Assembly: GCA_021234155.1 (NCBI GenBank) | Contig: JAJEKV010000132.1 | Span: 188,001 to 252,000, forward strand | From: Isoetes taiwanensis | Taxonomy: Eukaryota; Streptophyta; Lycopodiopsida; Isoetales; Isoetaceae | Length of the DNA stretch: 64,000 nucleotides | Reading direction: 5' to 3' | In this document: piece after piece, positions 32,838 to 42,749 of the stretch | How the letters are laid out: each line of letters opens with the position of its first letter | How positions within the stretch are numbered: the first letter of the stretch is position 1 | Notes under the pieces: model-generated | The model's database searches: none | What the model was told of the DNA's origin: nothing | What the model saw: the letters and a program-made list of their open reading frames with translations, nothing else | Program-made: the position numbers and the translations under genes

Positions 32838-34412
32838 TGTGACGTCCCCTACTCGTATACGGTGCACTCACCGTATACAAACAGGAGTTCTTCCCCCACA
32901 CCAGCTCCATCGCGTCTGGGGCCCCTCCACATATCACCGCACCTTAACTCCAGTCTCGATTGGGAAGAGTGAAGGTGTCATTCTACCCCGTCTCCCTCAG
33001 GGCCTACCTAGCTGCGGAAGCGTAAACATACATGTCAGTAGCACATACATCAACATCCTGTGACCATCTCGAAGGATGGTCCTCCTCATATCTGCATAGA
33101 CAAAGATCAGCACATCACATAGGGGATCCTACCCAAGGCTCAGACTCAAAGGATAACTGACGGCTTGGGTCTCCAGAGTTCGTTGCAGACAGAATTCATG
33201 GCAATGGAATTGGCTGGCATAAGAACATGGCATAGGGTTGTCCACTCCATCCGCCCCTCCTGTGCACACTTTGCGCAGTAGGTGAAAAGTGTTGGGACCT
33301 CGATCAGAGCCCGCCCGGGATGCATAGCCGAAGGGGCTATTCCTGGGTCTCATCCTCCCAGTTCCGAGGGGGCAGGTAGGGATCACTCCCTCCAGAGATC
33401 TACATGCTAACTCAAGGTGACTAGAGGGCCACTGCCCGTATTCGACTGAACCCACTGGAAAGTGTACACCACTTCACGGGTGTCGAGCCCATGCCTTACC
33501 CGCACTCAGTGGTAAGCCATTAGACCTAGTCACAATGATCCCCGGTAGGCTTTACACACCAGGGGGATCGTTCGGGAGTCAGAACATGAACCTCCTTCTT
33601 AGCCAGTCTGGCCCCTCCACCCACAACCAGGTGTGGCTCTTGTACACAGGCCGAATCTACAGTGTGCTAGAGAGGCTACTCTAGGAGCATCAACTACAAG
33701 CTTTAGGGCCTCTACCCCCCTTCCCAATACAAGGAGTTCACAGAGATACATCAACCCAATACATCACAGAAGAACTAAAGAACTAGATCTAATCATAGAG
33801 TTAGGTTCTTTAGTTAGTGTCCGAGATCTAAGATCTAGATAGCTGCTATGGGCAATTTAATAGTCTAAACCTACTGATTCTATGATTAGAAGACGGTTTA
33901 AGCTATTAAATTGACCAAATACCTGATCCTTGAGTGGCTCCTCCCGACTGAAGTTCAACCATCCTGGCCGAAATGATCAATTCGGGAAACCGATGGTAAT
34001 TCGCCAGGCAGCTGCTCGGGAGGCGGTTTTGGCTCTGGGGCAGCCAAACCGAGCTCTAAAACCCTAAGGGCCTAAAAACTAGCAAGCTAGGGTTTTCCTA
34101 CCCTAAATAGACATGGGGGTTTAGGCTAGGGTTTCCAATTACCCAATTTGGCATGTGGGATAATTGGAAAGGCCCCACTTGCCTTTAGTGGCTAGGTGGC
34201 AAAATATGCCAACATGGAAAGGTGTGCCCTCATTAATGTGCACATGTGCACATTAATAATATATGAACACTCCTAGTAAGTTGCCCCCTAGGGCTACTTA
34301 CCTGGCTATCCGTTGGCGCATTACCGCCAATCGGTGTGGTGGTACGCTGCGGACGTGGCGAAAGCGATACAATGTACGCCCGGGGGAGTATATATCTTGG
34401 CCGAACGTCACA
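32838..34412 (-). repeat. 5' LTR of the gypsy element
   Basis: 1575 bp with the same termini as the 3' LTR. Read on the minus strand it ends one base before the primer site. It would carry the element's genomic-RNA promoter; the 26-bp palindrome at 34232-34257 and the adjacent ATATATTATT are in this copy too. Confidence 0.95.
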
Positions 34413-34417
34413 AGAAC
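34413..34417. repeat. target-site duplication AGAAC (right copy)
   Basis: Direct repeat of 21240-21244, immediately after the right LTR. Confidence 0.9.
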
Positions 34418-36012
34418 CAGATCTTCAGGAGATCCATGACAGAGATGCTACGGGCAGCAAAAGGACTTGTTGAAGAACTCGAGGATCTTGGGTGGAAATC
34501 CAAAGCCTCATTTCGACTGGTGAAAATTTGGGAGGAAGCAGATGACCATGTAATTGAAGATTTCCGAAAAGGATTCAAGAAAAGGCTTCCCTCTTTTGCC
34601 ACTGATACTCTTCTGAAGGAAGTTGAAATGGACTATAAAACTTACCAACTCCCGCTCAAAGTTCCCACCAAATGCGAGATTGCTGACAGTAATGGTTACT
34701 TCCATCCGACGGATCGCAAAACCGTGGATCGCCAAAAGCGTATCAAAGATCAAGGAGCGTAACCGGACAAAAACAAGACAAAGGTTTCCAACTCCAAGCA
34801 AACTTTGAAGTCTTCAGCCCCATCATGGGAAAATACGACAAAATCAATGGTATCTCTTACAAGAATGCTTTACTCAATTCTTTAAATTACGTTAATGATG
34901 CCAATGACTTTGTTGAAAAAGAAGATTTTAAAAAGAAGAGGATATTCGGACGGGTAATATTTTTGGATAATACCAACACCGGATATACTAATCATGGAAT
35001 TCTTGTCCACTTCCCTCGAGTTTGTCCTTCCACGAGTTAATCGTTAAATATTGGATTACCAAGACTCTGTTGGTTCCTATCTTATCTATCCTTAAACTGG
35101 ACAGCAAGACCTATCAGATCATTTGTAGAGAAGAGCAGAATGTCCCCATGATTCTTACCAGGAAAATCACCCTCATCTCAGGTTTCCCAGTTTATATAAT
35201 GAAATGGGACCCTTTCTACATTCCAGGAGACTTCTCCACGATAGCTACCACCACCTGGATTTCTTGTCTGAATCTCCCTATGGGCTGCTGGACCGTCTCT
35301 CACCTTAGTGCTATAGCCAGCAGTCTAGGGGAAATCATCCATGTCTCGATCCCCCAAACCAGTTTCCCCTCTGTTGTATTCAAAAGAAAATTTATTCTAA
35401 TTGGGAAGACAGTATCCCCTGCAAAATTCCTAAAAGGGGGTTTTTTGACCTCAAAGTCTCCTACTCCAAAATGCCTCTGGCTAAAAGTTCTCACCCTAGA
35501 GAGCATCATAAAGATGTTAAGATCCGCGGGGAGGAAACACATCATAAAACGGGGAGGAGGAAACTCATCAGGTCAAGCAAGTTTGGATGCCCAAGGCTAA
35601 GAATATGGAAGACAATTGTATTAGCAAAGCTAACACCAGACAAGGGATATCAGGGAAGACAAGGCTAAGTATAATATCAGTGATTCTCAAGGTAAGTATC
35701 TTCCAGATAAAGGTATTATATTCCAATTTCCCTCAAAAGTGGTGATTAGAGTTGATCCCATTAATATGACTATCTCAACTATGGATCTTGGTATCTCAAC
35801 CTTAGACTTTGACAAATTTGGCAAATATGAGGAAACCAGGAAGGAAGACTCAGAAGATGACTTTGACTTTCGAGTCAATAGCAAGACTTCCACTCTGGAA
35901 GATCTGACCTGGTCTACAATCAATAACAGAAGGAAGAGAGGTAAGAAAAATTTCAAAGAATATTCTTTGGGACCCCCAAGAAGATCACCAAGAAAGATCC
36001 TCCCCCCCTCCA

Positions 36013-38887
36013 ATGGATATAAGTCTTAAAGGTATAACTTGGAATATCCAAGGCATCAATTCGAATATCAAAAGAGGTAGATTGAAGGTTTGCCTCTGTT
36101 CCATGAATCTGGATTTCATTTTCTTTCAAGAGCACAAGATTTATGATGACAACATTAATTCCATTATTAAAGATGTTCTTCCTGTTGACTTTCAGCACTG
36201 GTCTCTCAAAGCTAACAACACTTCTGCAGGAACTACTATAGCTTGGAGTAACAGGCTTAACTTTGCTGACATTCAGATGGTAAATGATAACAGCAAGAGA
36301 TGGCAAATTATTCATGGGATGGTTGGTGACAAGAGGATTGCTTTTATTAATGTTTATGCTTATCATCAGCCCCCGAAAAGAGTCAGCCTTTGGGAGGTCA
36401 TTAATAGGAGTCTAGAGAGAATTCCTTATGATGAGTGTATTTTAGCAGGAGATTTCAACATGGTTACCCATAGCTATATGAGAAGTGCCAATTTTAGGCC
36501 CCTGACTGACAATGAATTTGCAAGCTGGAATTCTCTCCTTTACTCTCATCATCTCTTTCTGGCCAGGGTTACCCCCCACTCTTATAGTTGGAGTGACCAC
36601 AGGGATCAGCCTGTCTGCTGCCTTCATGACAGATTTTATCTCAGTGAGGCCCTCTGGAACAATAGCACTAGGGTCACCAATTTAACCAACTATACTATTT
36701 CTGATCATTTTCCTCAGCTCATTAATATCTGTGGTAACACTGCTCAAAGGAAGAGAAATTCTTTTTTTAAACTCAATACTAATCTTCTTGAGCTTGATGA
36801 ATTTCTGCCTAATCTGCAACAGATTGTTTCTCAAGAGAGAAAACCTAATGGTAATACAGGCTGGATGGATTGGTGGGTGAGGGTTTCCAAAAGAATCAAT
36901 AATTGGCTCAAGGTTTGGGGAAAGGAAGTCCATAGGAGCAACACTGCTCACTTACAGAATTTGAGATCCCAGTTGGATTTAGCCCAGGATCAGCACAGAG
37001 ATGAAATCAAAATTCAAATAGAAAGAGAAGAGATCAGAATCGCCAGAGGCTGGAAAATTAAAGCAAAGGTTAAGGAGCTTAAAGAAGATGAGAGAAGCAA
37101 TTCGAAATATTTCTTCATCAAAGCTAAGGGCAGGGTTAAGAGAAATCACATTTACAGTATCCTTTGGGAAGGCAATAGCATTGACAATGATATGTAGCTC
37201 AAGTGTGCTGCCAAAACTCATTTCTCCAGGGTCATGGGGACTGAGGAAAATATTAGAAGGGAAGATATTGAGAATTTTGTGTGTATCCAGGAAAAAGTTA
37301 CTGATCTGATGAATGACAGACTTTCTAGGCCTTTTAGTTATGAGGAAATGCTGAAGGTTCTTCAGGGAATGGAAAATGGTAAAACTCCAGGCCCTGATGG
37401 TCTTCCAGCTGAATTCTTCAAGAAATCATGGGATATCCTGGGTATGGATATTGTATCCCTTGCTAATGAATTTTTGATGACTAAGAAGCTGGACTGCAGG
37501 ATCAATACAAGTCTGATTGCTCTCATCCCAAAGATTGAGCTCCCAGCTACATTTTCTGATTATAGACCTATTTCCCCTAACCAATGTGGTTTATAAGTTA
37601 ATTACAGGTACCATTGCTGCTCGACTCAAGCCCATCCTTGAAGAAGTCATCAGGAACACTCAAAGTGCCTATTTAAGAGGCAGGTATATTCTAGATAATG
37701 TTGCTGCTGCTTCTTTAGGTATCTCTTGGGCCAAAGATTGTAACCAGTCAATTGGCCTCCTCAAATTGGATATCACAAAGGCCTTTGACACAGTAAGTTG
37801 GGCTTTCCTTTGCTGGTGTTGCAAAAAACTTGGTTTCTCTGACAGTGTAATTTCAGTTTTCCAAGCCATTCTTAGTAACTCTAGATCTGTTGTTCTCATT
37901 AATGGGGAATGTAGCCCTTTCTTTGACATTAAAAGGGGGGTTAAGCAAGGTTGCCCCCTTGCACCCTTCCTCTTCTTAATTGTAATGGAAGGCCTGAACA
38001 GCCATTTCAAGAGAGCTAAGGATTTACATCTAATTAAAGGTCTTAGCCTTCCCTCCCAGGAGGCTGGAGAAATCTTAAATGTTCACTTTGTAGATGACAC
38101 TTTTCTTTTTCTTCATTTGGAAGCCCACTCCATTCAGCACACCCAAGCTATTTTAGAAGATTTTGGCAGGTGCTCGGGATGCAAAATTAACCCTGCCAAG
38201 ACCAAGCTCATTTCAAGGCATCAAGATGAGGGTGAGCAAGCAGCTACAAATTTGGGTTGTATGTACCTCTCTCCCACTACTAAAACTAAAATTCTAGGCA
38301 TCCCTTATGCTATTAGAACTAATGCTTGTGAGCTTTGGGATGACTTACTTGATAAATTCTACAGAAAGGTAGACTTCCTTAATTCTAAATTTCTTTCTAA
38401 AAATGGGAGAGCCATTTTGGCAAATTCGGTCATCTCCTCCTCTCAGGTTTAACAATCCTCTATTATGATGGCCCCTAAGAAGGTTCTGACTAAAATGCAA
38501 GGGATTATTGGTAGATTTATTGCAGGAGGGTCTAGCAGGAGGTGCTGGATTCCTATCTCTATGGAAGAATGTTGCAAGCACAAAAAGTTGGGAGGTCTGG
38601 GAGTTATTAATATTGAGAAACAGGCTACTGCTCTGGCTGCTAAGTACTTTTACAGAGCCTGTAATAACCAAATCAATCACCCTGTGAGCATTCTTATCTC
38701 CCATTATGTCAGTAAGTGCCACCCCTTTGGTTGGAGGAATCTCAAAATGCAGCTGCCCCATAGCATTTACTTTGACTTTACGATGTTTTTTCCTTCCTAT
38801 TTTTCCTTTTCTTCGTTTGGGCCCATTGGCACTGCGGTTGTCTCCGATAATATATTCTATTCTATTCTTATAATTTTTATGATTTAA
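36013..38887 (+). pseudogene. LINE ORF2 (endonuclease and reverse transcriptase)
   Basis: The ATG at 36013 overlaps the ORF1 stop by 17 bases, a usual LINE arrangement for re-initiation. The apurinic-type endonuclease occupies 36013-36720: ITWNIQGINSN, FFQEHKI, INVYAY, LAGDFNMV and ISDHFPQL. The reverse transcriptase follows: NGKTPGPDGLPAEFFKKSWD (37376-37435), LKLDITKAFDTVSW (37765-37803), GVKQGCPLAPFLF (37938-37976) and catalytic HFVDDTFLFL (38086-38115), with FVDD in place of the usual YADD. Breaks are TAG at 37195, a one-base gain in a C run near 37577, TAA at 38451-38453, and loss of the C-terminal zinc-binding region after about 38770. Expected role: target-primed reverse transcription. 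Confidence 0.85.
38851..38870 (+). repeat. (TTCTA)n-type LINE 3' tail
   Basis: TATATTCTATTCTATTCTTA closes the LINE 3' untranslated region in place of a poly(A) tail. Compare 59597-59618 (plus) and 48962-48985 (minus). Confidence 0.65.
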
Positions 38888-39100
38888 GCTTTGAATGTCT
38901 TTCAAAAACTTGAACATGCAAAAGAATGGCGGGCCAAAAATTTGCCCTTGAAATTGAATGGCAAGTTAAAAGATTGCCCTGCAAAAAAAATACTAAGGGC
39001 CCCATTCAAATTTAGGGCTTGTTGTATACAGGGAAAAGGTAGTTCTTTATGCGGGCTCTGTTTACACAGCAGGAAGCTCAAGTAAATGACCTTGTTTATG

Positions 39101-39408
39101 ACAATACCATAATTGGGTCGTCCTTTTTCTCGGTGGTGTAATTTCACGTCGACACATGTCCTATGCCAATATCACGGAATAACAATCGGGAGCACAAATT
39201 CTCGATGACCTGTAGAGCCGGTGGCATTTTGCACAGAAGCGACCGGACAGATCCGGCTATGGCGGTTCCAGATTCGGCGATGGGGTTTCAGTGGCGATGG
39301 CATTTCAGATCCTGCAGGGCTGGAGAGCTAACACACGCCACAGCCAGGAGCTCAAGCCAAGAAGCAAACAGGGCAACACAAAAAACGACTCCCCAATTAT
39401 GGTATTGT
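39101..39408. repeat. MITE-like element with 17-bp terminal inverted repeats
   Basis: ACAATACCATAATTGGG at 39101-39117 is the exact reverse complement of 39392-39408. The 308-bp span has no transposase. Flanks do not show a convincing target duplication, so the superfamily is unassigned. Confidence 0.65.
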
Positions 39409-39493
39409 TAGGGTAAGCTAATTGGTCCAAGATTCTCAGTTCTGGGAGCAGCTAACTGGGAATCTTGTCCCAGTTAGCTTACCCTATAACGTG
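39409..39493. repeat. 85-bp fold-back
   Basis: TTAGGGTAAGCTAATTGG and CAAGATTCTCAGTT on the left pair with AACTGGGAATCTTG and TTAGCTTACCCTATAA on the right, around a short loop. It directly abuts the MITE-like element. Confidence 0.65.
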
Positions 39494-39575
39494 AATGCAT
39501 GTTAGTTTTCCGTTTTGCACCATTGTGACGTGAATGCATGTTAGTCGTCCGTTTTGCAGCGCACTACAGGTTGCC
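39489..39575. repeat. direct duplication, about 43-bp units
   Basis: ACGTGAATGCATGTTAGT followed by a short variable part and CCGTTTTGCA occurs twice in succession. Confidence 0.6.
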
Positions 39576-39579
39576 AGCG

Positions 39580-40509
39580 CACTATGGATTGGGTTCCGCG
39601 GACGTTAAAAATTTCTTCCTTCCTTCCTTCCCAATGCCATGGGTTAGCACAAGCTTTTGGAAAACATGAACAAGTTTATAACTCTAAAGTGTCCATTTTC
39701 AATTCGTAATGCCCATTAAATGTGATCATAATAAAGCTATCATACATGGCATTGGGGCAATCCATGGTGCTGAAACCCTTAGGAAACAATATCAATAATT
39801 TATCGGCTCTAGAAATTCAATTGGATCATCTTAAAGTTCTAAAAAAAGAACGTAAATAAATAAAGAGCTAGAAGATATATTTTCCAGATACGAAATTTGA
39901 TAACACAAAAGTGCAGGTTGCCGATCTCAAGGCACATTTATGAAATTGGATGCAAGATGCTGGTGTGACTTGTTGATTCTATTTTTTCCACTCTTATGAA
40001 TGGTCCCAATAATATTTTAGTGTTACCACTGAATGAACAGACAGTTCCCATTGCAATTGATAGTGCATGATGTGTCCCAAATTAAAAGGGTATGTTTATT
40101 AAATAAGATTGCCAAAGGTTTTTTTATGGTATTTGTATGAAAATATCGTAAATGTTTTTGGTGGCATGCTAGATTCGAAACAGAAGCATCTAGAGTTTTT
40201 TTTTTTCTTTTTGTGAAGAACGGATGGCGCCTTGTTGCTTGAACATTAATACGTCTATTGTGCCCTTTGTTTGGGTTCCATAAGCCTATTGATCATGAAT
40301 CATTCGTTCAATTCAATTTAACTATTTTCGATATAACCTTTTACTGTTATTTGTTGCATTTACGTCTTGTCAGATTTTACCCATAGGCTTATTTACTCAA
40401 TTTGTTTCGATTGGCCTAGTTTGCCCCTTTTGTTCTGTTTGCTTTAGAAGTTTTTTGTGCACCTTTTGTTCTATCTTATTGCTCTTTTAATTAATTTATT
40501 TAGTTTTAT
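39580..40509. other. intergenic, no gene recognised
   Basis: AT-rich sequence without open frames of note. Confidence 0.5.
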
Positions 40510-41870
40510 TTTTTTGAGGGTAAGAGTATGATTTATATTAATTAAAGAGTATACAATAGGTCCCCTCAATTGGACAGATAAGAGATGAGATCAAAATAGA
40601 AGGAGGCCCAAACTTAACATATGGAGGTGTACTATTGAACCAACCATCTCCTCTTCCCCACCGTTATAGTTATTATAGGGAGAGACGCCTTCTTCACCAT
40701 AGACGTGACTACTATGGAGTAGGTTGTTCACTTCCATAACACATATGCAGCTTGGGTTCACTCCTGTGGCAAAGATGCGAATTACCTTGCTAGTTGAGAA
40801 TAGCCTTCTTGCTTGTCAACCTAGTTGCATTTGAAGTGTATATAGAATCCTTCAAGTCTTCCAATTCTATCAAGTTTCTTGTTATAATTCCTGCCCATCT
40901 TCTGATGATGGGCTAGAGCCATGAGGGCCACTTCCATATTGAAGAGATTCTTAATTTTGTCGATGCAGATATTGTGTCCACCATAAGCAATCTCACATTG
41001 GTGTTTCTAGACTACCCAGAGGGCAATCGATAATAGTGATGATGTAATCAGGCAATTCTCGAATGAGATAATGATATTAGGCCAATTAAGTTGGTTGATA
41101 TCGAGTCCTAAGATTAACACCAGAACGCAGAAATTTTAAGACAGAAGGAGACATGTGAGATGGACTCGCTGACTGGACAGTCAAGAGGGCATAAGTCATT
41201 TACTGATATATTCCTTTGGAAGAGCTTCTCATAAGAGGAGACGCCTCCTTGAAGAGCTGTCCACCATAAAAATTGGATTCTTCGAGAGCACAAAGATCTC
41301 CAGGAATTGAACTTCCACAATTCTATTGACACCCAATATGAACTCTGCTTTAAGAGGAGATCCATCATTAAGGGCTCGATAAATCTTAGCCACACTGTAG
41401 GTTAAAGACCCCAAGCATAACCAACTTTTATCAGGGCCCTCCTGCCCTAAGACTTTAAGGATATTAGCATAAAATTCCCTTAGAATCTTCCTATCACCTT
41501 CTCCAATGTTTGGCACCTTTCTTTCAACTTGGACCATGAAACCCACCTACCATCTTCCCAAAGATGAGAGAACCGAAAGACGCCATGGATTTTCACTCGC
41601 CAAAGAGCCGAAGGTGTACAAGTGCCAGAGGAAGGCTATCTAATCCCCAGACTTTATTCCAAAAAATACTCATTTTACCAGCATCTTAAGGCAGATTAGA
41701 AGGGGAGCATAGAGGTTGGACCTTTGCCCAAGCCTGGAGTATTTTCCTCATCACTGGAGAGGTACTTGAAGCTATGTTAAAGTCCTTGAAGGCCACCTCG
41801 AACTCATCTCTAGGACGGAAGGGCTTCCCTTTAATCTTACAATACAGAAAGATCAAACTCTTTTGACAGC
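40510..41870 (-). pseudogene. LINE relic (3' part, zinc-binding domain)
   Basis: On the minus strand the frame 41114-41395 reads FLWWTALQGGVSSYEKLFQR, then CPLDCPVSESISHVSFCLKI, the reverse-transcriptase C-terminal zinc-binding (zf-RVT) pattern with C-x3-C...H...C. A second frame (41229-41546) carries WLCLGSLTYSVAKIYRAL just upstream in another phase. Towards 40510 the minus strand ends in an A-rich run, compatible with a poly(A) tail. The reverse transcriptase core is not present. It is an old, truncated copy of a different subfamily from the LINE at 36-38.9 kb. Confidence 0.6.
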
Positions 41871-42081
41871 CTAATTATACTTGAATTGAAATGCACATGG
41901 AGAGGAACTTACTTACTGTACGTTTCTATTTTGGCATATAGAATCGAATGCATAAATTAGATTGAGAAACATGGATGATTTTGTGCATTGCAGTTAAGAA
42001 CATGGAAGAAGACATACGATCTACAATATCATTCTATAACTTATATTACGTAAACACTTGGTCAATATATAGAAATGCCAA

Positions 42082-42101
42082 CGATCCGAGCCCTCGGATC
42101 G
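42082..42101. repeat. dyad CGATCCGAGCCCTCGGATCG
   Basis: Two 9-bp arms around CC. The same sequence heads the E repeats at 49865-49884 (one mismatch) and 61201-61220. Here it is followed by GAGATTTTAGAGGGAGCGAGCATGC, a weak echo of the E head. Confidence 0.7.
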
Positions 42102-42601
42102 AGATTTTAGAGGGAGCGAGCATGCATATCTTCCATGCATGCATTGCATGCCTTCTCTGGTTGGGAGAAAGTGTTGCAGCTCATACTTTCATGTCCTCCT
42201 AGCATATCGATAGCACGAACAAAGAAAGCTGGAAGGCTATTTGTCCATCTCATTCTTTGAGCTCTGATGGTCCGTTTAGGAGGAAGCTTGCCGATGGTTC
42301 TTGATCTCATATTAAACTGATGTTCTTGGGCCTTCCACGAATGAGAAAAATAAGGGTTGGACATGGAGGCAAAGGCTAGAGATATAGACAAACTTGCAGC
42401 AGAGGTTGTACTGATGATATGAAGTGGAGATGTCTAAGAGAGTAAGAGTCCGGCTCTATGTTATGTACACCCTATAACTGTACTTTTTGCTGGAAATACT
42501 AGTCCCCTGAAGGAAAAAGCTAATCCCAAATAGATGAGCCTGACCGTCTTAAAAGGGAAAATAGCAAAAGTAGTTCCTCTATGTAAGTGACGTTCCCAGA
42601 T

Positions 42602-42614
42602 TTGTCCGAAATTG
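42602..42614. repeat. target-site duplication of LINE 2 (3' side)
   Basis: TTGTCCGAAATTG here and at 46593-46605 flank the LINE. The 13-15 bp length is typical of LINE integration. Confidence 0.85.
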
Positions 42615-42749
42615 TTTTTTTTTTTTTTTTTTTGAAGAACTCTGTCAGCAATATATTAAAAGAATGGTAATGTTACAAAGCAAGTGAGGAGGAAGGAGAA
42701 CTGCCCCAAAGAGACAGTGATACCTCGACACTCCACAACAACTGCAACT

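Larger units (their letters stand above)
21245..34412 (-). mobile_element. Ty3/gypsy chromovirus with two extra genes, one histone-like
   Basis: A 13168-bp element read on the minus strand. In its own 5'-to-3' order it has the 5' LTR (34412-32838), initiator-Met primer site, an extra module with an H3-like ORF, a second extra module with an unknown ORF, gag, pol (protease, reverse transcriptase, RNase H, integrase, chromodomain), polypurine tract and 3' LTR (22801-21245). Flanking AGAAC repeats show that it integrated as a unit into the LINE. Typical chromoviruses measure about 5-7 kb; the excess here is largely the extra genes at 28.6-32.8 kb. All frames carry indels in this sequence. The LTRs nonetheless retain long identical stretches, so it may be young, with part of the damage due to sequencing error. 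Confidence 0.92.
20820..36029 (+). pseudogene. LINE ORF1, RNA-binding/DUF4283-like, interrupted
   Basis: A coding track runs at 20820-21244 and 34413-36029. The 5' block includes a helical, charged segment (KMKELKAAFDIIREQQ, 20912 onward) with a TAG at 21143-21145. The frame before the gypsy insertion (QLIRVKTGHSKEDCC) continues exactly in phase after it (RRSMTEMLRAAKGLVEELED). Around 35022-35480 is a DUF4283-like domain, typical of plant LINE and retroelement capsid-like proteins, with WITKTLLVPILSILKLDSKT, GFPVYIMKWDPFY and a tryptophan-rich pattern; at least one phase change separates it from the preceding frame. The last frame (35739-36029) overlaps the ORF2 start by 17 bases. Expected role: binding LINE RNA in the ribonucleoprotein. 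Confidence 0.7.
20820..38870 (+). mobile_element. LINE (non-LTR retrotransposon), split by the gypsy element
   Basis: A plant LINE with ORF1 (DUF4283-like) and ORF2 (endonuclease plus reverse transcriptase) lies in two blocks, about 20820-21244 and 34413-38870. The 13.2-kb gypsy element sits between them. Removing that element with one copy of its AGAAC duplication makes ORF1 continuous in frame. The 3' end carries TTTGGGCCCATTGGC, GTCTCCG and a TATTCTATTCTATTC tail, which matches two other LINE 3' ends here (59560-59618 plus, 48962-49084 minus). The 5' boundary and the target duplication were not found, and the unexplained frame at 20080-20478 might belong to it. The element is dead: it has stops and frameshifts in both ORFs and a deletion at the ORF2 C-terminus. 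Confidence 0.75.
41880..42614. other. intergenic; contains one E-type dyad
   Basis: No gene recognised. A 20-bp dyad at 42082-42101 is listed separately. The sequence just left of 42615 (42602-42614) is the target duplication of the next LINE. Confidence 0.5.
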
